Shown here: positions 1-6,494 of the stretch, in pieces | Layout: every line of letters starts with the position of its first letter | Numbering within the stretch: position 1 is the stretch's first letter | DNA from: Caldifarciminota bacterium UBA3079 | Lineage (GTDB): Bacteria; Hydrothermota; Tepidihabitantia; Tepidihabitantales; Tepidihabitantaceae | Direction of reading: 5' to 3' | Length of the DNA stretch: 7,586 bases | Assembly (NCBI GenBank): GCA_002366635.1 | Contig: DFBN01000142.1 | Location: 1 to 7,586 of the forward strand | The notes under the pieces: model-generated | What the model was told of the DNA's origin: nothing | Seen by the model: only the letters and a program-made list of their open reading frames with translations | Databases searched by the model: none | Translations under genes and position numbers: made by a program

Positions 1-1
1 G

Positions 2-1204
2 ACGGTTGCGGTTTCCAGGAGTGTGGACGGTCCGCTCTGCGCGTTGGTGTTTAAGACCGTATCTGAACCACATGTTGGTGAAATGAACTACATCCGTATT
101 TTCAGGAGTGCTGTAAAAACTGGTGACACGGTTCTGAATGTCAACAGAGAATATGAAGAAAAGGTTAATCAGATTTATCTTGTTAAGGGTAAGGAACGGG
201 TCGAGGTCAGCAGACTGACAACGGGTATGCTAGGGGCCTTCGTGAAATTAAAAAAGACGCATACCGGAGATACACTCGGTGATAAACGGCACCCGGTCCG
301 GCTGGCAGTATTGGATTTTCCCAAGCCCTCGATTTCCGTGGCGATAGTTCCTAAAAGTAAAGGAGACGAGGAAAGGGTATCAAGCGGTCTTTCCCGGCTC
401 CGTGAAGAAGACCCGACATTCTCTTACGAGTATAACCGTGAACTGGGCCAGCAGTTGATCAGTGGGATGGGCGAGTTGCATTTGGATATAATAGTCGGAC
501 GGCTGAAGCGCCGTTTCGATGTCCATGTGGACCTGAAGAAGCCGCGTATTGCTTACAGGGAGACGATAACCCGTAAGGTTGAGGCGCAGGGTAGACACAA
601 AAAACAAACCGGTGGGCGAGGCCAGTTTGGCGATGTCTGGCTGCGAATCGAGCCTAAACCCCGTGGTCAGGGGTTTGAGTTCGTCAACAAAATACGCGGT
701 GGTGCGATTCCGAACAAGTTCATCCCTGCGGTTGAGAAGGGTGTTATCGAAACAATGGGGAAAGGTGTGCTCGCAGGCTATCGGATGATGGATATCAAGG
801 CGACTGTATTCGATGGTTCATTCCACCCGGTCGATTCGTCTGATATTGCATTCAAACAGGCGGCATCGCTGGCGTTCAGGAACTGCTGCGAAAAAGCAGA
901 CCTTGTTCTGCTTGAGCCGATAGCGAATGCGGAAGTAACTGTCCCTGACCAGTACACGGGCGATGTGATAGGCGACCTTAATGCTCGCCGAGGCAGGATT
1001 ATGGGAATGGAAGCTCAAGGGAATCTTCAGGTCGTTAAAGCACAGATTCCTCTTGCCGAGATGTATAAGTATTCTAATAGCCTGCGTTCAATGACTCAGG
1101 GGCGTGGCCATTTTACTATTGAATTCTCCCACTACGAAGTAGTTCCCAGGGAACAGGCCAGCAAAGTGATTGATGAAACCAAACATATTAAGGAGAATCG
1201 CTAG
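2..1204 (+). CDS. Elongation factor G-like translocase, C-terminal part (5' truncated by window edge)
   Basis: The frame is open to the left edge, so the gene starts outside the window; the GTG at 23 is internal and not a start. The 400 visible residues cover late domain II through domain V of an EF-G family GTPase, which drives mRNA-tRNA translocation on the ribosome. Counting from the first complete codon, domain III carries the GMGELHLDIIV block (about 155-165). Domain IV carries KPRIAYRETI (about 180-189), the tip loop QTGGRGQFG (about 202-210) and FHPVDSSDIAF with the tip histidine near 275. Domain V carries YTGDVIGDLNARRGRIMGME. The GTP-binding domain would lie upstream and is unseen. 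Several blocks differ from textbook FusA (for example the GDVWLRIEP stretch), and no rpsL, rpsG or tuf is near, so a second EF-G paralog (EF-G2 type) is more likely than the str-operon fusA. Family certain; paralog type inferred. Its 3' end overlaps the convergent glycosyltransferase gene by 17 bp. Confidence 0.93.
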   Translation, partial: TVAVSRSVDGPLCALVFKTVSEPHVGEMNYIRIFRSAVKTGDTVLNVNREYEEKVNQIYLVKGKERVEVSRLTTGMLGAFVKLKKTHTGDTLGDKRHPVRLAVLDFPKPSISVAIVPKSKGDEERVSSGLSRLREEDPTFSYEYNRELGQQLISGMGELHLDIIVGRLKRRFDVHVDLKKPRIAYRETITRKVEAQGRHKKQTGGRGQFGDVWLRIEPKPRGQGFEFVNKIRGGAIPNKFIPAVEKGVIETMGKGVLAGYRMMDIKATVFDGSFHPVDSSDIAFKQAASLAFRNCCEKADLVLLEPIANAEVTVPDQYTGDVIGDLNARRGRIMGMEAQGNLQVVKAQIPLAEMYKYSNSLRSMTQGRGHFTIEFSHYEVVPREQASKVIDETKHIKENR

Positions 1205-2597
1205 TATCCTGACTGGAAGGTTTCCGTTCTTTCGGTAAGCAGGTGACAACGGCAGTCAGACCGACAGCGGCAAAGAGCACGAGAACAGGTTCTATCGGAG
1301 CCCTGAACCGGGCTTCCCCAACAGGGCCGGTCAGGATAGTAAAATAACAGACAGGCAAGAGTAGCCAGAGCAGACCGCGGCTGGGTTTTGTGAAAAGGCC
1401 AATGAAGCAGAATACAAGAAGCATCAATTGGAAAACCGTTGATACTACCAGCACGACCCATGCGAAAATACCAAGATGGCTGAGTCTTTCAGTCCAAGCC
1501 AGATGCGCCGCTGCTGCGATACGACCTTTGGTGAGCAACCCAACCGCTTGCTGAAATACATGTGGCTGTTGAGGAAGAGCTATTCCTGAGTGAATCATCA
1601 AGGGCTGAATGCTGATTGGACTGACGAAATTGGCAATGAATCCCAGAAATTGGACTTTTGCAGCGAGCAAAGGATACCGCATTATATGACTCCGGGCGAT
1701 GATGGCAAGTCTTTGCCAGAATCTGGCTTTGTCGGTTGAATCAAAGGAACCGAAAGTTTCCGCTGCTTCTTTTCTCATCGTATCGCGTGCGGCTGAGAGG
1801 TTTATGCCGCGCTCTGCAGCGATGACTGTGGCTGCGTTATACAAAAAGAGGTTGTGCTCGCCAGCAGTCGAGATGATATACCGTCCGGTCAGCTTCCCGT
1901 TGCGTATCACCCAAGGTAGAACTACGATTAGTGCGCAAAGAACTGGTATGGCCGGGTGATACCAACGAATCCTTCGGTTTCTGAAAAGGTAGAAGATAAG
2001 GTAACCAGTAAGAACCAATGGAAAGAGGATTGCTATCGGTCTTGTTAATATCAATAGACCAGAACAGATTGCGGCCACAATCAGGTCTCTTGTTTTGAGC
2101 GATTGCCGAAAGCGATTGAAAAGTAAGAGACACACCGCCAGCAGGAGAGTGAAAACAGTTTCGGTAACCATTTTGGTTGACAGAAACGCCAGGTTCGGGC
2201 TTGCGGCTAAGAACAATGTAGCGATGGCAGCCGTTTTTCTATCCAGATTCAGCTCAAGGGCCAGGCGTCGGATTACCCAAATCAACAAAAGGGAAAGCAA
2301 TAATTGGGCAATGATAACAGCCAAAGTCGTGTTCCAATGGATAGCGCAGAAAGGGATGAGAAAAAGTGGATATACCGGGGTTCGGAAGAGCTCCGGCCGA
2401 AAAGGAGGTGCGGTGTCACGAGAGAATACTCGGTTATGAGCGAGGTTCAGTGCTAGCTTTTCGTACTCGGCCGCGTCTGAAATCGCTTTGACTCCTTTAG
2501 TGCGCAATGGGACTGCCGGTAAAGCGGTCATTAAAATTCGCACCGTAACTCCAACAGCGACAGCAATGACGATAAGCAGTCGTTCAGTGGATGTCAT
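1188..2597 (-). CDS. Polytopic membrane glycosyltransferase, GT39/ArnT-like (PMT_2 type)
   Basis: The 469-residue protein is dominated by hydrophobic helices (about 5-24, 90-110, 122-138, 145-160, 172-205, 215-231, 298-325, 375-402, 407-423 and 433-453). It shows the usual layout of GT-C glycosyltransferases: an acidic motif in the first periplasmic loop (SDAAEY, residues 40-45), then FRTPVYPLFL (71-80), a second acidic residue after helix 3 (E146 in MVTETVF), and a C-terminal GEARFRAPIEPVLVLFA block (427-443). Such enzymes move a sugar from a polyprenyl-phosphate carrier to a lipid or protein outside the membrane; donor and acceptor cannot be read here. It is the third gene of the ispF-rhomboid operon. 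Its ATG lies inside the rhomboid gene (14-nt overlap) with no good Shine-Dalgarno, suggesting translational coupling. Its 3' end overlaps the convergent EF-G-like gene by 17 bp with no terminator visible between them. Family assignment is good; specificity unknown. Confidence 0.85.
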   Translation of the reverse strand: MTSTERLLIVIAVAVGVTVRILMTALPAVPLRTKGVKAISDAAEYEKLALNLAHNRVFSRDTAPPFRPELFRTPVYPLFLIPFCAIHWNTTLAVIIAQLLLSLLLIWVIRRLALELNLDRKTAAIATLFLAASPNLAFLSTKMVTETVFTLLLAVCLLLFNRFRQSLKTRDLIVAAICSGLLILTRPIAILFPLVLTGYLIFYLFRNRRIRWYHPAIPVLCALIVVLPWVIRNGKLTGRYIISTAGEHNLFLYNAATVIAAERGINLSAARDTMRKEAAETFGSFDSTDKARFWQRLAIIARSHIMRYPLLAAKVQFLGFIANFVSPISIQPLMIHSGIALPQQPHVFQQAVGLLTKGRIAAAAHLAWTERLSHLGIFAWVVLVVSTVFQLMLLVFCFIGLFTKPSRGLLWLLLPVCYFTILTGPVGEARFRAPIEPVLVLFAAVGLTAVVTCLPKERKPSSQDTSDSP

Positions 2598-3258
2598 ACC
2601 AGATATGGCTACGGCGGCGCCGTCGAACCAGAAGCCCTAACAGAACACCGACCAGGAAACCACCGATGTGAGCGAAATATGCCACTCCGCCAGCGCCAGC
2701 AGGGGCACCAAATCCATAAAGAAACTGAAGCAGTATCCAAAATCCCAGGAGAATATATGCCGGGAGATAAATAAATCTCAGAAAGAAGAATATCGGGACC
2801 AATGTAAGAACCCGAGCGCGAGGATACAGGACGAAATAGGCCCCCATCGCTCCGGAGATTGCACCGGATGCGCCGATAGTCGGTATCGATGAACCGGGTG
2901 CAATCAGTATGTGTAGAATGCTACCGAAGATGCCGGCAGCGGCATACAGGCCCAAATATGGTAAATGTCCAAAGGCATCTTCGACATTGTCACCGAAAAT
3001 CCAGAGATAAAGCATGTTCCCAATGATATGCAGGAAACCGCCATGAAGGAACATTGAGGTAATGAGGGTCCAGAGTTTCCTGCCCGAGGCTATTTCCCGT
3101 GGGACCAAACCATAGTTCAGTATTATGGACTTGCCGAGTTGCTGGTCAGAGAAGCTTGAGAACAACTGATAAATGAAAACAAGAGTACATGTGGCGATAA
3201 TCGTATAGTTTACATAAGGCCGGGTGGCGGAACGGACATCGTCGCGAATGGGTATCAC
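2584..3258 (-). CDS. Rhomboid family intramembrane serine protease
   Basis: The 224-residue protein has about six membrane segments (roughly 17-34, 66-88, 100-120, 126-145, 150-180 and 192-212). It carries the full rhomboid catalytic set: GASG with nucleophile S131, AHIGGFLVG with the base H197, and the upstream H77-x3-N81 (FLHIIGNMLYLWIFG) that helps form the oxyanion site. The catalytic dyad is intact, so it is predicted to be active, cutting membrane proteins within or next to a transmembrane helix. Its substrate is unknown. The N-terminal MIPIRDD is typical of bacterial rhomboids. The tail ends in an arginine cluster (212-216), consistent with a cytoplasmic C-terminus by the positive-inside rule. 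The start is GTG, overlapping the ispF stop as GTGA (4 nt), and the stop lies 14 nt inside the downstream glycosyltransferase gene, so the three genes form one operon. Start choice is supported by the overlap and by the conserved N-terminus. Confidence 0.95.
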   Translation of the reverse strand: MIPIRDDVRSATRPYVNYTIIATCTLVFIYQLFSSFSDQQLGKSIILNYGLVPREIASGRKLWTLITSMFLHGGFLHIIGNMLYLWIFGDNVEDAFGHLPYLGLYAAAGIFGSILHILIAPGSSIPTIGASGAISGAMGAYFVLYPRARVLTLVPIFFFLRFIYLPAYILLGFWILLQFLYGFGAPAGAGGVAYFAHIGGFLVGVLLGLLVRRRRRSHIWYDIH

Positions 3259-3761
3259 TGACTCTGATGCAGCAAAACAGTAGCGAATGCAGTAATGCTC
3301 TTGCCGGGAATTGCCATGAAAGTTCCCTCGGTTGTTTTGGCCTTGATGCCCACTCTACTCGTTTCAATCCCGAGTATGCCGGCGATACGGGAACGAATCG
3401 CAGTTGCGTGCGGGGCCAATTTCGGCTCGTCACATACAACTATACAGTCGAGGTTTGCTATATGGTAACCAGCAGTTTGTACTCGCTTCCCTATTTTCCG
3501 AAGTAAGCTAGCGCTATCTGCGTTCAGGTACTCGGAGTCTGAATCGGGAAACTGCGAACCGATATCCGGTAAGCCAAGTGCACCAAGAAGTGCGTCGGTT
3601 ATAGCATGTAACAATACATCTCCATCAGAATGGCCAGCCAATCCTTGACTATACGGAATTTCGACCCCGCCAAGGATAAGCTTGCGCTGCGGCCCGAACA
3701 GATGGGCGTCAAAACCGATACCGGTGCAATAGTGGGATGGTAATTCCTTCACTACAGCCAT
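3255..3761 (-). CDS. ispF: 2-C-methyl-D-erythritol 2,4-cyclodiphosphate synthase
   Basis: IspF cyclises CDP-ME-2-phosphate to MEcPP with release of CMP in the MEP isoprenoid pathway; it is a cytoplasmic trimer with divalent metal sites. The 168-residue length is normal. Metal ligands are visible: D18 and H20 in GIGFDAH, and H52 in LAGHSDGDVLLHAITDALLGA. The DIGSQFPDSD loop (66-75) and the KAKTTEG stretch (140-146), expected to contact substrate, are present. One oddity is that the usual GFTGR-like motif after TTE is replaced by GTFMAIPGKS (146-155), losing the arginine seen in many homologues; the following ITAFATVLL helix aligns normally. It is the first gene of a minus-strand operon, with GTGA overlap to the rhomboid gene. 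IspD is not adjacent. No strong Shine-Dalgarno precedes the ATG, and no convincing promoter was found, although a TTGACC box lies at 3787-3782 on this strand. Confidence 0.96.
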   Translation of the reverse strand: MAVVKELPSHYCTGIGFDAHLFGPQRKLILGGVEIPYSQGLAGHSDGDVLLHAITDALLGALGLPDIGSQFPDSDSEYLNADSASLLRKIGKRVQTAGYHIANLDCIVVCDEPKLAPHATAIRSRIAGILGIETSRVGIKAKTTEGTFMAIPGKSITAFATVLLHQSQ

Positions 3762-3823
3762 TTTAGATACCAGTGAGGAGCGGTCAAGCTTAAGAGAGGT
3801 TCAGGAAACTGAAGGTGCTTGTG

Positions 3824-3851
3824 TTGACAGCTCAATTTCGCTCAGTAACAT
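3824..3851 (+). promoter_or_regulatory. Sigma70-like promoter of the thrS-infC-rpmI-rplT operon
   Basis: A perfect -35 TTGACA (3824-3829) is followed after 16 bp by TAACAT (3846-3851), which keeps the first two and last two bases of the -10 consensus. The -10 ends only 6 nt before the thrS GTG codon at 3858, so transcription would begin at or beside the start codon. It lies in the 96-bp divergent gap between ispF and thrS. The rest of this gap shows no T-box, riboswitch or terminator. Predicted from sequence only. Confidence 0.6.
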
Positions 3852-3857
3852 TCCAGT

Positions 3858-5756
3858 GTGATAGAAATATTAGTTGACGAACAGAAACACGGTTTTGAAG
3901 CCGGTGTGACAGCGGCCGAGGTACTAGCCGACAAGGACGCCATTGCCGCCAGAGTTGACGGCCGATTGGTCGATTTGTCAGTCCGTCTTGAGGAAAGCTG
4001 CACTGTTGAGCCAGTGCGATTTGGTTCTGAAGAGGGCAGGAAAATATTCTGGCATTCAGGTGCCCACTTGATGGCTCAGGCCGTAAAACAGTTGTTTCCA
4101 GAAGCGAAGCCTACAATCGGGCCTGCCATTCCTGATGGTTTCTATTACGATTTTGATGTACCCAAGCCATTTACCGACGAAGATTTGGGCCGGATTGAAG
4201 AACGGATGAAAAAGCTTGCAAAGAAACAAATTCCCATAATTCACAAATGGTTCCCTCGTGAGCAGGCCATTAAATTCTTTTCGGAACGAGGCGAAACTTA
4301 CAAACTGGAGATAATCAAGGATTTGCCGGACAAGAGGATTTCCGTGTACGAGCAGGGCGACTTCGTTGACCTTTGTCGCGGTCCGCATGTCCCGAATACG
4401 GGTAGAATCAAAGCGATAAAGCTTTTGAGCGTTGCCGGAGCCTATTGGCGCGGTGATGAGAACAACCGGATGTTGTCTCGGATTTATGGGATTGTTTTCC
4501 CTACAGAAGGGCAGCTCAAAGAACACCTTGCCAGATTGGAACAGGCCAAACTCCACGACCATAGAAAACTCGGGCCGGCCCTGGATATTTTCAGTTTCCA
4601 CGAAGAAGCTGGAGCTGGACTAGTCTTCTGGCATCCTAAGGGAGCGACTATCCGTCGGCTCATCCAGAATTACTGGAACCGGGAACATCTGGCTGCTGGC
4701 TATCAATTGGTCGTCACCCCCCATATCGGACGGGGCAGGCTATGGCAACAATCAGGGCACTACGATCACTACCGCGAGGATATGTATACCTTTATGGTTG
4801 ACAATGAAGAGTATGTATTGAAACCAATGAACTGTCCCGGTCATATGTTGATTTATAGGACAAAGGTCAGGTCATATCGCGACCTGCCCTTGCGGATGGC
4901 AGAATGGGGTACTGTTTACCGCAATGAAAGGTCCGGTGTGTTGCATGGGACTATACGGGTTCGTGGTTTTACCCAGGATGATGCCCATATTTTTTGTACG
5001 CCCGGACAAGTCGAAGATGAAATATTCGGTGTTATCAAGCTTTCTCTGAAGATGCTCAGGGCCTTTGGTTTCACTGATTTTAATGTAGATTTGTCTGTCA
5101 GGGACCCGAAACATCTTGACAAATATCTGGGGACTGATGAACAGTGGGACTTGGCTGAGAAATCTCTCATTTCTGCACTCGAGCGGTCTGGCCTGAAGTA
5201 CCACCGTGCCGAAGGCGAGGCAGTATTCTACGGACCGAAGATTGATATCAAACTACTCGATTCGTTGGGAAGAGAATGGCAGTGTTCTACATGCCAGTTT
5301 GATTTCAACTTGGGCGATAGATTCAAGCTGTATTATATGGGAGAAGATGGCAAGCACCACAGTGTTTATCTGGTGCATCGGACTGTTCTTGGCAGCATAG
5401 AACGCTTCGTCGGCATTCTGGTTGAACATTATGGCGGTGCATTTCCGACATGGCTGGCTCCAGTTCAAGCGCGGGTTATGACCGTGACCGATAAAGAAAT
5501 TGGTTATGCCCGTAATGTCGTCCGGCAGTTAGTAGCAGCAGGCGTCAGGGTTGAAATTGACACGAGAAGTGATAAAATTGCATATAAAGTTGCTGAAGCA
5601 GAAAGATTGAAGATTCCATATATGTTGGTCACCGGTGCCCGCGAAGCCCAGAAACAGGTCGTTTCGCTACGCCGGCACGGAAAGGGTAACTTGGGGACTT
5701 TTTCTATCGAGGCGACTTTAGCCCAGATAGGGGAGCAGGCTAACGTACCGGGGTAG
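3858..5756 (+). CDS. thrS: Threonyl-tRNA synthetase
   Basis: This class II synthetase charges tRNA-Thr in the cytoplasm. The 632-residue length matches the full-length bacterial form (about 640). Domain order: TGS domain (about 1-58); the editing domain that removes mischarged serine, with HSGAH (H66, H70) and C173/H177 in DLCRGPHVPN; the catalytic core (about 235-530); and the anticodon-binding domain (about 535-630). Zinc ligands are C326 (PMNCPGH), H377 (DDAHIFC) and H507 (YLVHRTVLG). Motif 2 contains R355 (VYRNERSG) and motif 3 contains R516 (GSIERF). All key residues are present, including editing. The start is GTG: the frame has a stop at 3846 and no other start between, and the TGS sequence begins at once. 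No Shine-Dalgarno precedes it, and the promoter geometry suggests a leaderless transcript. It is first in the operon; the proposed infC start lies inside its 3' end. Confidence 0.98.
   Translation: MIEILVDEQKHGFEAGVTAAEVLADKDAIAARVDGRLVDLSVRLEESCTVEPVRFGSEEGRKIFWHSGAHLMAQAVKQLFPEAKPTIGPAIPDGFYYDFDVPKPFTDEDLGRIEERMKKLAKKQIPIIHKWFPREQAIKFFSERGETYKLEIIKDLPDKRISVYEQGDFVDLCRGPHVPNTGRIKAIKLLSVAGAYWRGDENNRMLSRIYGIVFPTEGQLKEHLARLEQAKLHDHRKLGPALDIFSFHEEAGAGLVFWHPKGATIRRLIQNYWNREHLAAGYQLVVTPHIGRGRLWQQSGHYDHYREDMYTFMVDNEEYVLKPMNCPGHMLIYRTKVRSYRDLPLRMAEWGTVYRNERSGVLHGTIRVRGFTQDDAHIFCTPGQVEDEIFGVIKLSLKMLRAFGFTDFNVDLSVRDPKHLDKYLGTDEQWDLAEKSLISALERSGLKYHRAEGEAVFYGPKIDIKLLDSLGREWQCSTCQFDFNLGDRFKLYYMGEDGKHHSVYLVHRTVLGSIERFVGILVEHYGGAFPTWLAPVQARVMTVTDKEIGYARNVVRQLVAAGVRVEIDTRSDKIAYKVAEAERLKIPYMLVTGAREAQKQVVSLRRHGKGNLGTFSIEATLAQIGEQANVPG
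5729..5735 (+). promoter_or_regulatory. Shine-Dalgarno proposed to set the infC start at ACG
   Basis: AGGGGAG lies 7 nt upstream of an ACG codon (5743-5745) in the infC frame. The infC frame has a stop at 5728-5730 and no ATG, GTG or TTG until 5809, so this is the best-placed ribosome binding site for the full-length protein. It lies within thrS coding sequence, so chance cannot be excluded. Confidence 0.45.
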
Positions 5757-6288
5757 GGTTGCCCGCACCGGGTTTCGAGGGCGTCCGAAGGTCAACGGAC
5801 AGATTCGAGTGCCTTTTGTGCGGGTGATAGGACAAGACAAGAAACCTATCGGAATCCTGCCTACACGGGAGGCAGTGAACTTGGCGCGTCGTCAGGGCCT
5901 GGATTTGGTAATGCTCGCTCCTGCCGGAGACCCGCCAGTGTGCGGCATTGTGGATTTCGGTAAGTATTTATATGAGCAGAAAGTAAAGCAGAAGGAGTCG
6001 AAAAGACGGCAACACTCGACACAAGTCAGAGAGATGCGGATGAAAATGAAAATCGGCACGCATGATTATAATGTAAAGCTTCGCAAGATGCGGGAGTTTC
6101 TTAGCCAGAAGGACCGCATTCGCGTTAATCTGTGGATACGCGGTCGCGAAGTAATGCATACCGATTTGGCGTTCAAGCTTCTCGAACGGCTCAAGCGAGA
6201 TTTGGATGACGTCGCACGTGCCGAAGGTAAGCCGAGAGTGCAATTGGAAGGACGAAAGTCCATACAGATTATGATGGTACCAAAATGA
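5743..6288 (+). CDS. infC: Translation initiation factor IF-3 (probable non-canonical ACG start)
   Basis: IF3 binds the 30S subunit, prevents early joining of 50S and rejects wrong start codons. The N-domain, basic helical linker and C-domain are complete. With the proposed start the protein has 181 residues, close to E. coli IF3 (180). Landmarks are PPVC (64-67), GKYLYE (73-78), the lysine-rich linker (about 79-92) and RGRE (133-136). The first canonical start is GTG at 5809 (codon 23), but the in-frame codons just before it encode RPKVNGQIRVPFVRVIG, which matches the conserved IF3 N-terminus (E. coli RPNRINGEIR), so GTG would cut off conserved residues. ACG at 5743 behind AGGGGAG gives an N-terminus of the expected length and basic character; ATT at 5803 is a less complete alternative. 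Rare start codons in infC are a known autoregulatory device. The gene overlaps thrS by 14 nt and rpmI by 4 nt (ATGA). Product certain; start moderately supported. Confidence 0.93.
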   Translation, partial: TYRGRVARTGFRGRPKVNGQIRVPFVRVIGQDKKPIGILPTREAVNLARRQGLDLVMLAPAGDPPVCGIVDFGKYLYEQKVKQKESKRRQHSTQVREMRMKMKIGTHDYNVKLRKMREFLSQKDRIRVNLWIRGREVMHTDLAFKLLERLKRDLDDVARAEGKPRVQLEGRKSIQIMMVPK

Positions 6289-6485
6289 AACATAAAATGA
6301 AGACAGTCAGGGCGCTCAAGAAGCGTATCAAGAAAACTGCAAGTGGTAAGTATATCCATCGCCATGGTGGGACAAGTCATAACAACGGCTGCAAAAGCAG
6401 AGGCTGCAAGCGGAGGCTGCATACCCAGACAGAGGTTGACGAAACCATGACAAAACGGATGAAGCAATTGCTTCCCTATACTTAA
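6285..6485 (+). CDS. rpmI: Large-subunit ribosomal protein bL35
   Basis: This 66-residue, very basic protein has the bL35 landmarks: MKTVRALKKRIKKTASGK near the N-terminus, HRHGGTSH in the middle and the closing LLPY. Its place between infC and rplT is diagnostic. The start ATG overlaps the infC stop as ATGA. A second in-frame ATG at 6297 would begin at MKTVRAL, but the first gives the usual M-x-x-MKT form. There is no Shine-Dalgarno, so translation is probably coupled to infC. The central segment is unusual: where homologues generally have a Lys/Ser/Thr-rich stretch, this protein has C36 and C41 flanked by H32 and H46 (H-x3-C-x4-C-x4-H). Small, but confident from context and sequence. Confidence 0.95.
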   Translation: MKHKMKTVRALKKRIKKTASGKYIHRHGGTSHNNGCKSRGCKRRLHTQTEVDETMTKRMKQLLPYT

Positions 6486-6489
6486 GGAG
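6484..6489 (+). promoter_or_regulatory. Shine-Dalgarno of rplT
   Basis: AAGGAG overlaps the rpmI stop codon and sits 5 nt before the ATG at 6495. The GTG at 6492 would be only 2 nt away, so the ATG is chosen as the start. It is one of only two strong Shine-Dalgarno matches seen before a gene start in this window; the other is the proposed infC site. Confidence 0.8.
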
Positions 6490-6494
6490 TAGTG

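Noticed and set aside
2095..2439. 114-codon plus-strand open frame inside the glycosyltransferase gene
   Set aside because: The translation is rich in Arg/Lys/Ser, as expected for the complement of a hydrophobic membrane protein; there is no motif.
3762..3857. T-box, ribosomal-protein leader or ThrRS operator upstream of thrS
   Set aside because: The gap is only 96 bp, and the predicted transcript begins at the start codon; no specifier stem, T-box motif or terminator is visible.
4056..4601. 181-codon open frame antisense to thrS
   Set aside because: It lies wholly within the strongly conserved ThrRS gene, and its translation has no recognisable family or plausible start signal.
5741..5760. 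Possible +1 frameshift fusing ThrRS to IF3 around the thrS stop
   Set aside because: The frames would join in the +1 direction, but ThrRS already has a normal length and ending, IF3 has its own ribosome binding site candidate, and no convincing slippery sequence is seen.
5809..5811. GTG as the infC start codon
   Set aside because: It would remove conserved IF3 N-terminal residues that are clearly encoded just upstream, and no suitably spaced Shine-Dalgarno precedes it.
6066..6467. 133-codon antisense open frame across infC and rpmI
   Set aside because: It is a shadow of two certain translation genes, with unlikely composition for a real protein.
6492..6494. GTG as the rplT start
   Set aside because: Only 2 nt separate it from AAGGAG; the next codon, ATG at 6495, has proper spacing and gives the usual bL20 N-terminus.
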